From Rhizobiaceae bacterium (GTDB taxonomy: Bacteria > Pseudomonadota > Alphaproteobacteria > Rhizobiales > Rhizobiaceae): a stretch of 64,000 bases of DNA. This document shows positions 35,510 to 45,166 of the stretch, piece by piece. The position numbers and the translations under genes are program-made. Under the pieces are notes generated by a model. The model was given only the letters and a program-made list of their open reading frames with translations, had not been told where the DNA came from and did no database searches. The number at the start of each line of letters is the position of its first letter. The stretch's first letter is position 1. Location: NCBI GenBank assembly GCA_017643495.1, contig JAEPNK010000001.1, positions 353,623 to 417,622 on the forward strand, written 5' to 3'.

Positions 35510-36274
35510 ATGAACAGATTGGCAATCGCAGCCTGCCTCGCTATCCCCATGCTGGTCGGGCCTGCCCCGGTTGCCGCTCAAACCGTGATCGGTGCAGCGG
35601 AAACCATTGAAACCTCCGTCACAGGTGACGCAGACCGGTCCATCCAGCAAGGCTCCAGCATACATGCAAACGAACGGATTCGAACCAATCGTAGCGGGTT
35701 GGGTCACTTTGAATTTCTAGACGGCACAAAGCTGGTAATCGGGCCGGACAGCAATCTTCTGCTGGATGAACTGGTCTATAACCCGAACACTTCCAGCTTT
35801 CGCAAGGTCGTACTCAAGGCGAGCAGTGGGGCTACCCGTTTCATCAGTGGCAAGAGTAATTCTTCAGCTTTCAAGATCATCACACCGATTGGCGCGCTGG
35901 GCTTGCGTGGCACTGCATTTGATTTTCGTCATTGGCGCGGCCGCACCTACCTGATGGTGCTGGATGGTGTTGTTGAAATATGCAACCGCCGGAATGATTG
36001 TCGCACACTCAGGCGCAAATGCGATTTTGTTGTTGTAGACCGGGATGGTGAGATTTCCGATCCGATACAACCCAGCCGCGGAATTTTCAGTGCTTTCGAC
36101 ATGGCAAAGTATTTTCCCTTTGTCAGCAACCAGGGACGGCTTGATCCTGGATACCGCCTGCGCATCAATACATGTGCCGGAGGAAACAACGGAAACAACT
36201 CTGTTGGCGGTGAAGGTGGCGATACAGGCTTCGACAGTTCCGGATCAAACGGGGGTACCGGCAGCGGAACCTGA
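35510..36274 (+). CDS. Secreted FecR-domain protein
   Basis: 254 residues from the ATG at 35510 (GGAG upstream). Signal peptide (AIAACLAIPMLVGPAPVAAQ), then a FecR domain (about 50-160) with IGPDSNLLLDELVYN and TPIGALGLRGTAFDFR. The C-terminus is a low-complexity Asn/Gly/Ser tail (about 225-254). No sigma factor or TonB receptor is adjacent, so this is a stand-alone FecR-type protein rather than a classic anti-sigma. It is probably periplasmic or surface-attached. Confidence 0.8.
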   Translation: MNRLAIAACLAIPMLVGPAPVAAQTVIGAAETIETSVTGDADRSIQQGSSIHANERIRTNRSGLGHFEFLDGTKLVIGPDSNLLLDELVYNPNTSSFRKVVLKASSGATRFISGKSNSSAFKIITPIGALGLRGTAFDFRHWRGRTYLMVLDGVVEICNRRNDCRTLRRKCDFVVVDRDGEISDPIQPSRGIFSAFDMAKYFPFVSNQGRLDPGYRLRINTCAGGNNGNNSVGGEGGDTGFDSSGSNGGTGSGT

Positions 36275-36283
36275 ATAGCACGA

Positions 36284-36310
36284 AGCCCGCCATGAACAAT
36301 TTGGCGGGCT
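36284..36310 (+). terminator. Stem-loop after the FecR gene
   Basis: AGCCCGCC and GGCGGGCT form a perfect 8-bp stem with an 11-base loop, starting 9 bases after the stop. The downstream sequence is not T-rich, so termination efficiency is uncertain. Confidence 0.5.
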
Positions 36311-36447
36311 ATCGGCTTCAGGCAGGAAGGTTCAACCTTGTATAAAGTTGACAGACGAAGCGCTGGGGGAGGGTAGCGCTTCGTAACCTGCTGCCTGCAA
36401 CCGCTGATCGGGGTTGGTGAGGAAAATCAGCGGATGGGAATCTTGGC

Positions 36448-36612
36448 TCAGTGAAAGCCGCGCACGACCCACTGCCAGAATTCCTTGATAGCCTTTGCCC
36501 GCTCTTCCGGAGCATTTCTGAGCCCCTCGCGTACCCTGCGATCAAAATCAATCGAGTTCCTGGACGGAAAATCTCCGGCAGGAGCGCGATATGCAGTGCG
36601 TGAATGTATCAT
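36448..36612 (-). CDS. Small basic protein (54 aa), divergent from a LysR gene
   Basis: 54 residues from the ATG at 36610-36612, preceded by AAAGGAG at 8 bp, a strong site. The product is Arg-rich with a C-terminal helical end (AKAIKEFWQWVVRGFH). It is similar in size and charge to DUF1127-type small proteins but I could not confirm the family. The divergent GcvA-type regulator 100 bp away may control it. Confidence 0.55.
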   Translation of the reverse strand: MIHSRTAYRAPAGDFPSRNSIDFDRRVREGLRNAPEERAKAIKEFWQWVVRGFH

Positions 36613-36691
36613 TATTCGTACTCCTTTCATTTCTGTCTTCAAAATAATTTCTCGACATATATTTTACAAACGCGTATTTCTTTCTCTTCAA

Positions 36692-36706
36692 TTCAAAAAA
36701 TTTGAA
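36692..36706. promoter_or_regulatory. LysR-type T-N11-A inverted repeat
   Basis: TTCAAA-AAA-TTTGAA, a perfect inverted repeat containing T-N11-A, ends 5 bp before the LysR gene start and lies in the divergent region with the 54-residue protein. It fits an autoregulatory LysR site. Confidence 0.5.
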
Positions 36707-36711
36707 GCGAT

Positions 36712-37662
36712 ATGAGAAAAATACCACCTCTCAATGCTGTCAGGGCCTTTGAAACCGCTTGCAGGCATATGCAATTTCAAGCTGCCGCCGAGGAACTTGG
36801 CGTGACGCCTTCAGCGCTTTCGTACCAGATCCGGCAATTGGAGGATTATCTTGGCATCAAGCTGTTCCGCCGCCTGAACCGCTCTGTCGAACTGACCCGG
36901 GAAGGTCGGAAAATCGCGCCCGACATTGCAGAAGCATTTGACCGGCTCGAACAGGCTTTCGGTTTGCTGAATGACAATTCCGATGACCGGATACTGACAA
37001 TCAGCACAGGGCCGGCATTCTCGGCCAAGTGGCTCGCACCAAGATTGCATTCCTATCTGGAACAGAACAGCGAAATTGATTTCCGACTATCAGCCAATCT
37101 GGCCCTTACCGATTTTGATCGTGAAGATGTGGATGCGGTCATCCGGTTCGGTGCAGGGGATTATCCGGGACTGTATGTCGAATCCCTGTTTGACGAAATT
37201 TCAATTCCACTCATCTCACCAGCCTTGTTGCAGTCGCTGGATGGTCCGGCAGATGAAAGCCTGTTTGAAAAGATCCCGCTGATTCACGATGAATCCCTGA
37301 AATTTCTCGGAATGAGCTTGTGGAGTACATGGCTGACTGCTGTCGGATATACCGGTATTGATGCTGAACGTGGCATGCATTTCAACCATGCCGATCATTG
37401 CATAGAGGCGGCTGTGGATGGTGCCGGAATTGTCATGGCCCGCATCGGCTTTGCCTATCGGGAAATTCGTGCCGGGCGCCTCGTCGCGCCATTTCGTGAA
37501 GCGATCAGCGCCAAGGGCGGTTTCTATTTCTGCTGCCCCCACCAGGCACTGGAAAAACCGAAAGTACTCAATTTTCTTGCCTGGCTGAGGGATGAAGCGG
37601 CGGATCAGGCGCAAACCATCAGCGAATTCATGGAGGACAAAATCCTCCTGAATGAAGCCTGA
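36712..37662 (+). CDS. LysR-family regulator, GcvA type
   Basis: 316 residues. The N-terminal winged helix-turn-helix (about 5-65; FQAAAEELGVTPSALSYQIR) is followed by a periplasmic-binding-like effector domain (about 95-300). The start PPLNAVRAFE is the GcvA subgroup signature. It probably regulates the divergent 54-residue gene and itself. Effector unknown. Confidence 0.88.
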   Translation: MRKIPPLNAVRAFETACRHMQFQAAAEELGVTPSALSYQIRQLEDYLGIKLFRRLNRSVELTREGRKIAPDIAEAFDRLEQAFGLLNDNSDDRILTISTGPAFSAKWLAPRLHSYLEQNSEIDFRLSANLALTDFDREDVDAVIRFGAGDYPGLYVESLFDEISIPLISPALLQSLDGPADESLFEKIPLIHDESLKFLGMSLWSTWLTAVGYTGIDAERGMHFNHADHCIEAAVDGAGIVMARIGFAYREIRAGRLVAPFREAISAKGGFYFCCPHQALEKPKVLNFLAWLRDEAADQAQTISEFMEDKILLNEA

Positions 37663-37678
37663 CGTTCACATCCCTGTT

Positions 37679-38095
37679 TCACCATGTCCGGCGCGGGCCG
37701 GTATCAATATGGAAAAAATTGCCTCGGGGGTAATAGCTGTACCCGCCAACCTGGGGCATGGAAACAAGGTATCGCTTGATCTCTGATGGCGAGCCGCCCC
37801 TTACTGAAAAATCAACGGCACGGCATGTCAGGTGATAGGATTTCTTCTTGCCACCCTTGCGCGCATTCTCAAGGGGCCATCTATGGGTGGAATGCACCCG
37901 CACGGAACCATAGCGCTTGGCAACCTTTGTAATTGCGATTTTCAGTGAAAGCGGAACACACCAACTGGTATCGCCCCAGTGGATCTTGGCTGGTTCAAAA
38001 AACTCGAAGAACCTGTCGAGCCCACCGGCACAGCCTGTAAGAACCAATGGCGCACAAACTGCCAAAATGGCAGCTTTTCTTCTCGGGAACATCAC
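37679..38095 (-). CDS. Lipoprotein with M15-type (DUF882/YcbK-like) peptidase domain
   Basis: 138 residues. A lipobox LTGC (about residues 19-22) ends the signal peptide. The zinc-binding pattern S-x-H-x4-A-x-D is in SYHLTCRAVDF (about 85-95), and a later HID in FFHIDTG supplies the third ligand (about 128-134). Family members cleave peptide cross-links in the cell wall. It would sit in the outer membrane or periplasm. It converges with the LysR gene. Confidence 0.75.
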   Translation of the reverse strand: MMFPRRKAAILAVCAPLVLTGCAGGLDRFFEFFEPAKIHWGDTSWCVPLSLKIAITKVAKRYGSVRVHSTHRWPLENARKGGKKKSYHLTCRAVDFSVRGGSPSEIKRYLVSMPQVGGYSYYPRGNFFHIDTGPRRTW

Positions 38096-38291
38096 ACATT
38101 CCTACTCAGTACAAACGGAATGCCTTGAGACTGGTATAAATTCGTTAAGATTTTAATTATCCTGCCGACCGCTCCATGCTGTTTTGCCACCCTTCGATGG
38201 TTGAATAGACCAATGCTTCATGCTGTGGTTAATAACGCTCGGAATAACGTGAGATACCGGATAGGTTTTCCGGTGCCGGAGGAGAAAATCA

Positions 38292-40250
38292 ATGTCAGAA
38301 GAAGCAAAGACCTACCCTGTAATCCGGGAGGCAACCGCTAATGCGCATATCGATGCGGACAAGTACAAGGAAATGTACGAGCGGTCGGTTTCCGATCCGG
38401 AAGGTTTTTGGGGAGACGAGGGAAAGCGTCTCGACTGGATCAAGCCTTACACCAAGGTCAAGAACACAAGTTTTGAATATCCTGACGTTTCCATCAAGTG
38501 GTATGAAGACGGTACGCTCAATGTTTGTGAAAACTGTGTGGACCGTCATCTGGAAGAACGTGGTGACCAGACAGCAATCATCTGGGAAGGGGATGAACCG
38601 ACAGATGACAAGCACATAACCTACAAGGAACTGCACGAGCAGGTCTGCCGCCTTTCGAACGCCATGAAGGATCTGGGCGTGAAAAAGGGTGACCGTGTTA
38701 CCCTTTACATGCCGATGGTGCCTGAAGCTGCCTATGCCATGTTGGCGTGCGCACGGATTGGCGCAGTGCATTCAATCGTGTTTGGCGGGTTTTCGCCCGA
38801 TGCCCTGGCAGGCCGGATAGTTGATTGCCAGTCGGATTTTGTCATAACCGCTGATGAAGGCATTCGCGGAGGCAAGAAAATCCCGCTCAAGGCAAATACC
38901 GATGCTGCATGCGATATTGCCGAAAAGCAGGGCCAGAAAGTCAAAAGCATCATCGTCGTCAAGCGCACCGGCTCAGACATAAACTGGGTCGACGGGCGTG
39001 ACGTCTGGTACGAAGATGTTTGCTCGGCAGCTTCCACGGACTGCCCCCCGGAAGAAATGGGTGCTGAAGATCCCCTGTTCATTCTCTACACATCCGGCTC
39101 GACCGGAAAGCCAAAAGGTGTGCTTCACACGACCGGCGGTTATCTGGTCTGGGCTGCGATGACACACCAGTATGTCTTCGATTACCAGGAAGGTGATATC
39201 TACTGGTGTACGGCTGATGTCGGTTGGGTCACCGGCCATTCCTATATTGTTTATGGACCGCTTGCGAACGGTGCAATCACACTGATGTTCGAGGGTGTAC
39301 CCAATTACCCGACCAATGCCCGTTTCTGGGAAGTCTGTGACAAGCACAAGGTCAACCAGTTCTATACGGCACCAACTGCAATCCGGGCCTTGATGCAGCA
39401 TGGAGACGATCCGGTAACATCCACTTCGCGTAAATCATTGCGAATTCTGGGGACGGTGGGTGAACCGATCAACCCGGAAGCCTGGGAATGGTACTTCAAC
39501 GTTGTAGGTGAGGGCCGCTGCCCGATTGTTGATACATGGTGGCAAACAGAAACCGGCGGTCACATGATCACGCCACTGCCCGGGGCCACACCGATGAAAC
39601 CGGGTTCGGCGACCCTGCCCTTCTTTGGTGTTCAGCCGCAACTGGTCGACAATGACGGAAAACCAGTTGAAGGTGCTGCTGACGGCAATCTTTGCATCAT
39701 CGACTCATGGCCCGGACAGATGCGTACGGTCTACGGCGATCACGAGCGCTTCGTACAGACCTATTTTTCAACCTATAAAGGCAAATATTTTTCCGGTGAC
39801 GGATGCCGTCGCGATGAAGACGGTTATTATTGGATTACCGGGCGGGTTGATGATGTGATCAATGTCTCCGGACACCGCATGGGAACGGCGGAAGTTGAAT
39901 CCGCCCTTGTACTGCACCCTGCTGTTTCAGAATCAGCGGTCGTTGGCTTCCCGCACGATATCAAGGGCCAAGGCATTTATTGCTATGTAACCCTTATGAA
40001 TGGCGTAGAGCCTACAGATGAACTGCGTACCGAACTGAGAAACCATGTACGCAAGGAAATCGGCCCTGTGGCTTCACCCGATGCAATCCAGTGGGCACCT
40101 GGCCTTCCCAAGACCCGGTCCGGCAAGATCATGCGCCGCATACTGCGCAAGATTGCAGAGGATGATTTTTCCAATCTAGGAGACACTTCCACCCTGGCAG
40201 ACCCTGGTGTGGTCGACGATCTTGTTGAGAATCGCCAGAACAGAAAGTAG
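38292..40250 (+). CDS. acs: Acetyl-CoA synthetase
   Basis: 652 residues, the usual length. Motifs: [18 protein letters not shown] (about 265-282), [10 protein letters not shown] (about 415-424), [17 protein letters not shown] (about 515-531), and the C-terminal [11 protein letters not shown] with the acetylatable Lys (about 607-617). It activates acetate to acetyl-CoA. A CGGAGGAGAAAATC ribosome site precedes the ATG. The preceding gap (38096-38291) contains the promoter region. Confidence 0.97.
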   Translation: MSEEAKTYPVIREATANAHIDADKYKEMYERSVSDPEGFWGDEGKRLDWIKPYTKVKNTSFEYPDVSIKWYEDGTLNVCENCVDRHLEERGDQTAIIWEGDEPTDDKHITYKELHEQVCRLSNAMKDLGVKKGDRVTLYMPMVPEAAYAMLACARIGAVHSIVFGGFSPDALAGRIVDCQSDFVITADEGIRGGKKIPLKANTDAACDIAEKQGQKVKSIIVVKRTGSDINWVDGRDVWYEDVCSAASTDCPPEEMGAEDPLFILYTSGSTGKPKGVLHTTGGYLVWAAMTHQYVFDYQEGDIYWCTADVGWVTGHSYIVYGPLANGAITLMFEGVPNYPTNARFWEVCDKHKVNQFYTAPTAIRALMQHGDDPVTSTSRKSLRILGTVGEPINPEAWEWYFNVVGEGRCPIVDTWWQTETGGHMITPLPGATPMKPGSATLPFFGVQPQLVDNDGKPVEGAADGNLCIIDSWPGQMRTVYGDHERFVQTYFSTYKGKYFSGDGCRRDEDGYYWITGRVDDVINVSGHRMGTAEVESALVLHPAVSESAVVGFPHDIKGQGIYCYVTLMNGVEPTDELRTELRNHVRKEIGPVASPDAIQWAPGLPKTRSGKIMRRILRKIAEDDFSNLGDTSTLADPGVVDDLVENRQNRK

Positions 40251-40378
40251 GCACCATTAGTTTGAAATGGTGAATATTTGGTTAGGAATTAACGAAATAT
40301 AAATCATAAATCACTTGACCTCGGCCGCTTCCGACCACAAATTTATGTTGTGTTCAACTAGCGAAAGGAGGTGATCTG

Positions 40379-40468
40379 ATGTCGAGTGATTTGAGGTTTC
40401 TGGAGAATTCCGGTGGCAAGAGCTTTGCGTTGGAGCAACCTTCATACAAGGTAATTGTCACAATTTAA
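40379..40468 (+). CDS. 29-codon ORF with a near-perfect Shine-Dalgarno
   Basis: An ATG at 40379 opens 29 codons (starts MSSDLRFLENSGG). It is preceded by GAAAGGAGGTGATC, a 14-base exact complement to the 3' end of alphaproteobacterial 16S rRNA, at 7-bp spacing, which is as strong as such a site can be. It lies 128 bp after acs and is followed by a terminator. It may be a leader or a stable microprotein. I recognise no family. The region 40251-40838 has no larger gene. Confidence 0.5.
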   Translation: MSSDLRFLENSGGKSFALEQPSYKVIVTI

Positions 40469-40494
40469 GGATTTAGCCGGAATTAAGAATCGCG

Positions 40495-40531
40495 AAGGGT
40501 CGTCCCTGACACAGGGCGGCCCTTTTCATTT
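40495..40531 (+). terminator. Rho-independent terminator after the 29-codon ORF
   Basis: GGGTCGTCCCTG and CAGGGCGGCCC pair with a single bulge around a three-base loop, followed by TTTTCATTTT. Confidence 0.75.
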
Positions 40532-40579
40532 TGTGGCACGCCAAATGCCGAAGGAATGAAAGTCAGGACGTGTTTTACG

Positions 40580-40720
40580 GAAGTTGAAAATAATAATGCT
40601 CGCCAGGGGAGGAGGATCTGGCGAGCATCATTAAAAGAGGCCGGATCAAAAAGAGGAGGGTCTCCGGCCAGCAAACCGAACATGGGAGGAGGAGTATGTT
40701 TCGGCTTGTTATGGTCAGCA
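40580..40720 (-). ncRNA. Putative anti-Shine-Dalgarno small RNA with three CCUCCUC loops
   Basis: On the minus strand three hairpins follow each other: 40676-40704 (CCGAAACAT/ATGTTCGG, loop ACTCCTCCTCCC), 40639-40669 (GGCCGGA/TCCGGCC, loop with CCCTCCTC) and 40596-40628 (ATGCTCGCCAG/CTGGCGAGCAT, loop ATCCTCCTCCC). The third stem is followed by a T-rich run. All loops expose CCTCCTC, the anti-SD motif of the alphaproteobacterial ar14/NfeR1 and cuckoo/CcsR small RNAs, which bind ribosome-binding sites of many mRNAs. The ends are estimated from the hairpins; I saw no convincing promoter. Confidence 0.65.
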
Positions 40721-40838
40721 ATGTCTTGCTGTTGACGGACATATAGTCAAAAGAAGCGCCCGGCGGGAGTCTCAATTTGGCATAAGAGCCATGCGCAGAA
40801 TGCATGGCTCGGAAAGTGCGCCGCTTTTTCTGCAACCC

Positions 40839-42185
40839 CTATCGCGTAAGCCTCAATTTCTGGATGCTGTTTGCAATTGCCCTGAAGGCATCAGTAAGTT
40901 CCTGCCCGTTCTGCGCTTCATAATAAAACGTTTCGGCATGGGTATCTTCACTTGCGCAATCCCTAAGCAATTCCCGGGCATCCTTTGGCGCATCGAATGC
41001 GACCGAGTAAATCGTGATCCCCGGATTGCCCTTCTTTGCAGCCTTCATGTTTTCACAGATATCACGGGCCAGTTTTGACGACTTTGTTTTTTGGGACCCG
41101 AACGGATTTTTGGTTACACCATCATATGCCGTATTGAACTCGCCATCGGTCATGACGATTGCTATTTTCTTCACTTCATCGGAATAGGCGCTTGGACGGG
41201 ATTCTGAAGGCCAGAAATTCTTCCATTTTTCCGAAAGCATATAGTAGCTCCACGCAACGCCGATATGCCCCGCCGTGTATCCATCAGCAGACATCCGGTT
41301 GATCTCCCGCTTGAGACGGGCTTTCCGGTTCGTCATGGGCTGTATACGTGAAACAGGGCACTTCAGGCGCGTACCAGATGTAATGCCGTTGACAGTACGA
41401 AAATCCGAGCCAAGCGGCGCATTGCGGTAATGGGCATCCGTCGCTGCTTCCCGGCCGCCACGCTCCGTGACGCAATCATTCGTCGGCACATTGTTGCTGA
41501 TGAATGAAACACCGGCCCCGGCCGTTGCCAGAAGGTCATTACCCCTGGTCACGATACGCGCTTTGCGGCCGAGATTGACCGATGATGCATATGGCACCAG
41601 CCCGACGCGGGTAACCCGCTTGTTCTGGTCAGACAGCAGGATATTGAGTGCAGAATTTGCTGCAGTTTTCAGATCCCTGATTTTTTGTCCGCCCATTGAG
41701 CCGGTTATGTCAAGCATCATGGCAACTTCGGTTTTGACCTGCTTGAATACAGCCGTACTTTCGGATGCGATATCGAGTGTTTCATAGCCCGCCAATCTCG
41801 TAATGGATGCATCAATGGATGATTCAACCCGTGCGCTGATCTCGCCGGTCACCGAACTCGCATTGAAACTTGTGATCTTGTAAGGTGGAAGAGTTCCGTT
41901 TCTTCCTTGGAAATTTGCCTCAAATGCCTGCTCGAACTCCCGTCTGAAGCGGGCATTGACGGGCATTCCGCGTGACAGGTTGTTGCCGGCAAGAAGAATG
42001 GCAGCATCAAGTGCATTGTTCATGTGCGAACGGGTTTGGAACATCCGGGTAACATCAAACGCAGCCCCCGCCGAGAGAAAAACCGCAGGTACAAGTATTG
42101 CGGTCATCGCCATGACACTGCCACCCTGCGCGTTTCCAAAGGATTTCAGCCGGCTTGTGAATCTCTTGATAAGGGACATTTGCAT
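40839..42185 (-). CDS. TadE/TadG-like protein with von Willebrand factor A domain
   Basis: 448 residues. The N-terminus has the TadG-type stretch NAQGGSVMAMTAILVPAVFLSAGAAFD (about 17-43), a signal-anchor segment. The vWA domain starts EVAMMLDITGSMGGQKI (about 152-168) with the metal-binding DxTGS, and continues to about residue 445 with VMTDGEFN. TadG-type proteins belong to Flp pilus clusters, but no tad genes are adjacent. It is probably inner-membrane anchored with its vWA domain in the periplasm. Confidence 0.82.
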   Translation of the reverse strand: MQMSLIKRFTSRLKSFGNAQGGSVMAMTAILVPAVFLSAGAAFDVTRMFQTRSHMNNALDAAILLAGNNLSRGMPVNARFRREFEQAFEANFQGRNGTLPPYKITSFNASSVTGEISARVESSIDASITRLAGYETLDIASESTAVFKQVKTEVAMMLDITGSMGGQKIRDLKTAANSALNILLSDQNKRVTRVGLVPYASSVNLGRKARIVTRGNDLLATAGAGVSFISNNVPTNDCVTERGGREAATDAHYRNAPLGSDFRTVNGITSGTRLKCPVSRIQPMTNRKARLKREINRMSADGYTAGHIGVAWSYYMLSEKWKNFWPSESRPSAYSDEVKKIAIVMTDGEFNTAYDGVTKNPFGSQKTKSSKLARDICENMKAAKKGNPGITIYSVAFDAPKDARELLRDCASEDTHAETFYYEAQNGQELTDAFRAIANSIQKLRLTR

Positions 42186-42353
42186 TTCTCCAGTAGATTT
42201 TTCTGGAGTGATGCAAGTGCAATGCCAAACTGGGAGTTTGTGGATTGCCGGGCCGGTTAAAACCCATCCCGGCTTGATATCAAATGCGCTTTCCGGGCGT
42301 TATCGTAAAGGAAGCGTTAAAAATTGGGGCTGCGACACGTTTTTGAAACACAA

Positions 42354-42551
42354 TCAGAAGTCGCTGATAATACCATCCTTTTCCCAGTCCCCGAACCGTA
42401 CCGGATCGGGACCGTCCCTGCCCAGTATCTCCTTTGGCCGTGGTGGTTCGGATTCTTCCAGTACTTTTTGTTTCTCACGTCGCAACCGCGCTTCTTCCAG
42501 GGCACGTTTGGCAACTTGGGGAAGGTCTGCACGATTATCGTTTGCGGCCAT
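42354..42551 (-). CDS. DUF1674 protein (SDHAF4-like succinate dehydrogenase assembly factor)
   Basis: 65 residues from the ATG at 42549-42551. The C-terminal motif GRDGPDPVRFGDWEKDGIISDF (in two parts) is the DUF1674 signature; the N-terminus is an Arg/Glu-rich helix. The mitochondrial homologue SDHAF4 helps attach FAD to succinate dehydrogenase. A gap of 131 bp separates it from divergent htpX. Confidence 0.88.
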   Translation of the reverse strand: MAANDNRADLPQVAKRALEEARLRREKQKVLEESEPPRPKEILGRDGPDPVRFGDWEKDGIISDF

Positions 42552-42682
42552 GATTTCTGGTATCCCGGGTATGAGAAAAGTGTTGGAGACTTGCACCCGT
42601 TGAGATGTAGTCCCATATCGGGCAAATATAGGCAATTATGCCCAATGGGCAATAATGCATCGGGTCTTGAGAGGGTCTTGCA

Positions 42683-43624
42683 ATGAACATTATGCGCACA
42701 GCGATGCTGCTGGCTTTCATGACAGCGCTGTTTATGGGCGTTGGCTATCTGATTGGCGGTCAGTCCGGCATGCTGATCGCATTCGTCATCGCGGTAATCA
42801 TGAATTTTTTCAGTTACTGGAACTCCGACAAGATGGTACTGAAAATGCACAATGCTGTCGAAATCGATGAGAGCAATGCACCGGAGTTTTTTGAAATTGT
42901 TCGTCGCCTGGCGGAGGCAGCAGAACTGCCAATGCCTGCCGTGTACATCATCAAGAGCGAACAACCCAATGCATTTGCTACCGGCCGCAATCCCGAGAAT
43001 GCAGCCGTTGCAGCCAGCACTGGCTTGCTGGAAACACTGACTATGGAAGAAGTTGCGGGTGTGATGGCACATGAACTTGCTCACATCCAGAATCGCGACA
43101 CGCTGACCATGACGGTCACCGCAACCTTTGCAGGCGCCATTTCCATGCTGGCGAATTTCGGAATGTTCTTCGGCGGCGGACGGGATCGCGGCGGCATTGG
43201 TATTCTTGGAACACTGGCCGCCATGCTGATCGCACCTTTTGCTGCAACGCTGGTCCAGATGGCTATCAGCCGTACCCGGGAATATGCTGCCGATCGCAGG
43301 GGGGCGGAAATTTGTGGCAACCCCGAATGGCTTGCCAGCGCGCTTGACAAGATCGCCCGTGGCGCCGCGCGCATTCCGAACCGTAGTGCCGAAGCCAATC
43401 CAGCAACAGCCCACATGTTCATCATCAATCCGCTTGGCCAATACAAGCGTGACAGTCTTTTCTCGACCCACCCGGATACGGAAAACCGTATACGCGCACT
43501 GGAAGCACTGGCGCAGGAGTGGAACCGGGAAGACGGATATATTGAAGAGGAAGCCGCTACCCGAAACCGCAACCAGGCCGAGCCCGGTCACGGTGACGGA
43601 ATGCCTTGGGGGCGTCCCAAGTGA
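42683..43624 (+). CDS. htpX: HtpX-family zinc metalloprotease
   Basis: 313 residues. Two N-terminal membrane segments (about 5-45), the HELAH zinc site in [13 protein letters not shown] (about 129-141), two further segments (about 150-200) and the third ligand Glu in [10 protein letters not shown] (about 202-211). It degrades misfolded membrane proteins. The stop overlaps the rsmB GTG start. Confidence 0.94.
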   Translation: MNIMRTAMLLAFMTALFMGVGYLIGGQSGMLIAFVIAVIMNFFSYWNSDKMVLKMHNAVEIDESNAPEFFEIVRRLAEAAELPMPAVYIIKSEQPNAFATGRNPENAAVAASTGLLETLTMEEVAGVMAHELAHIQNRDTLTMTVTATFAGAISMLANFGMFFGGGRDRGGIGILGTLAAMLIAPFAATLVQMAISRTREYAADRRGAEICGNPEWLASALDKIARGAARIPNRSAEANPATAHMFIINPLGQYKRDSLFSTHPDTENRIRALEALAQEWNREDGYIEEEAATRNRNQAEPGHGDGMPWGRPK

Positions 43625-45090
43625 CATGTGCCCAGGATGGCAGCCGGCCTGCAAAATCAAACAATCGCAAAAAATCCGGAAGCAGATCTGGAAAACGTCC
43701 ATCAAGGCCTTCCCGCAAAGTTCAAGGCAAGGATGAACTCGAAGACGTAAGCACAAAACCCGGAATGGCGGCACGCCTTGTCGCCACATCACTGGTCACG
43801 AGGGTTGTGGATGACGGCAGAAATCTCGACGCACTTTGCGACAGGGAACATGGTGTCCGCTCATTTCTGTCTCTTGAACCACGGGACCGGTCACTTGCCA
43901 GGGCGATAGCTGTTACAGCCTTGCGAAACCGCAAGGCAATCCAGGAAACCCTGAACCGGTTGTGGGACCGCCCGCCCCCCAAGCGTGCCCGCTTTCTGCA
44001 CCACATGTTGCATGTCGCCCTTGCACAAATCCTGTATCTGGACCTGCCTGACCGCGCCGCTGTTGATCTTGCCGTAAGCGCGATAGGAAATGACGAGCGA
44101 ACCACTCGCTTTCGCGCACTTGCCAATGCTGTCCTCAGGCGGGCCACACGGGAAAAGGAAAAAATAGCCACACGCACTGATAACATGTCCCCCTTTCCCA
44201 AATGGTTCGAGCAGGCTCTCAGGCGGGATTACGGAAAGGAAAAGGCCGCAGGAATTTCAAGTTATGTGTCGCGGGAAGCGATGATGGACATCACCGTCAA
44301 GTCAAATCCCGCGAAATGGGCTGAAAAGCTCGATGGCATTCTGTTGCCAACCGGTTCGGTTCGCCTTCCTTCCAGCGTTCCCGTGGAAACGATGCCCGGC
44401 TTTGCAGATGGAGAATGGTGGGTACAGGATGCTGCAGCAGCCTTGCCTGCCCGGTTGATCGATGCCGGGCCGGGAGCACAGGTACTTGAATTGTGCGCAG
44501 CCCCGGGCGGCAAGACTGCGCAATTGTGCAATTTCGGCTATGACGTGACAGCGATTGATATTTCCAGGCCCCGCCTCTCACGGCTTGAAAAAAACCTGAA
44601 CAGGTTGAATTTCACTGCAAAACTGGTCGAGGCAGACATTCTCGAATGGCAGCCAGAAGAACGCTTTGATGCTGTTCTGCTTGATGCTCCCTGCTCATCA
44701 ACCGGCACGATCCGGCGACATCCCGATGTCATCTGGACCCGCTCGGCAGACGAAGTCCGGGAACTTGCAGAATTGCAGTTCAGACTCGTCAAAAAGGCAA
44801 TCGACTTTGTGAAACCCGGCGGGAACCTGGTTTTTTCCAACTGCTCCCTGTTCAAACAGGAAGGCGAAAACCTCCTGGCGCGTCTTTTGGAAACTTGCGA
44901 CCGCATAGAACTTTCACCGATTTTGGCAGAAGAAATTCCCGGTCTGGAAATGGCAATCAACGGTCAGGGTGCACTGCGCACCTTGCCACAATACATGCAA
45001 GTTGCCCCACCCGGTGATACAGATCCCATTGCGTCAGGCGGCATTGACGGTTTCTTTGCCTGCCGTCTGACAATCAAAACCCGTGCATAG
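43621..45090 (+). CDS. rsmB: 16S rRNA cytosine-C5 methyltransferase, RsmB family
   Basis: 489 residues from GTG at 43621, which overlaps the htpX stop and has GGGGG 10 bp upstream; an in-frame TTG at 43606 is less likely. A Lys/Arg-rich N-terminal tail precedes a NusB-like domain (about 45-170). The SAM site is [14 protein letters not shown] (about 289-302); the two conserved Cys are in [15 protein letters not shown] (about 356-370) and [10 protein letters not shown] (about 405-414). It methylates C967 of 16S rRNA. Confidence 0.92.
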   Translation: MTCAQDGSRPAKSNNRKKSGSRSGKRPSRPSRKVQGKDELEDVSTKPGMAARLVATSLVTRVVDDGRNLDALCDREHGVRSFLSLEPRDRSLARAIAVTALRNRKAIQETLNRLWDRPPPKRARFLHHMLHVALAQILYLDLPDRAAVDLAVSAIGNDERTTRFRALANAVLRRATREKEKIATRTDNMSPFPKWFEQALRRDYGKEKAAGISSYVSREAMMDITVKSNPAKWAEKLDGILLPTGSVRLPSSVPVETMPGFADGEWWVQDAAAALPARLIDAGPGAQVLELCAAPGGKTAQLCNFGYDVTAIDISRPRLSRLEKNLNRLNFTAKLVEADILEWQPEERFDAVLLDAPCSSTGTIRRHPDVIWTRSADEVRELAELQFRLVKKAIDFVKPGGNLVFSNCSLFKQEGENLLARLLETCDRIELSPILAEEIPGLEMAINGQGALRTLPQYMQVAPPGDTDPIASGGIDGFFACRLTIKTRA

Positions 45091-45166
45091 TTTGTTGATC
45101 AGCTTGCCAATTATGTGCAATCGCGCCAGATTTTCCTGACAAGCCCTGTAGAGAAGGGCAAAGGCT

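Noticed and set aside
36318-36551. 77-codon frame after the FecR gene
   Set aside because: It overlaps the well-supported 54-residue gene on the same strand in another frame and has no ribosome site.
40483-40683. 66-codon minus-strand frame over the small RNA hairpins
   Set aside because: It overlaps the terminator and the hairpins, whose symmetry is better explained by RNA structure; the translation has no start site or family.
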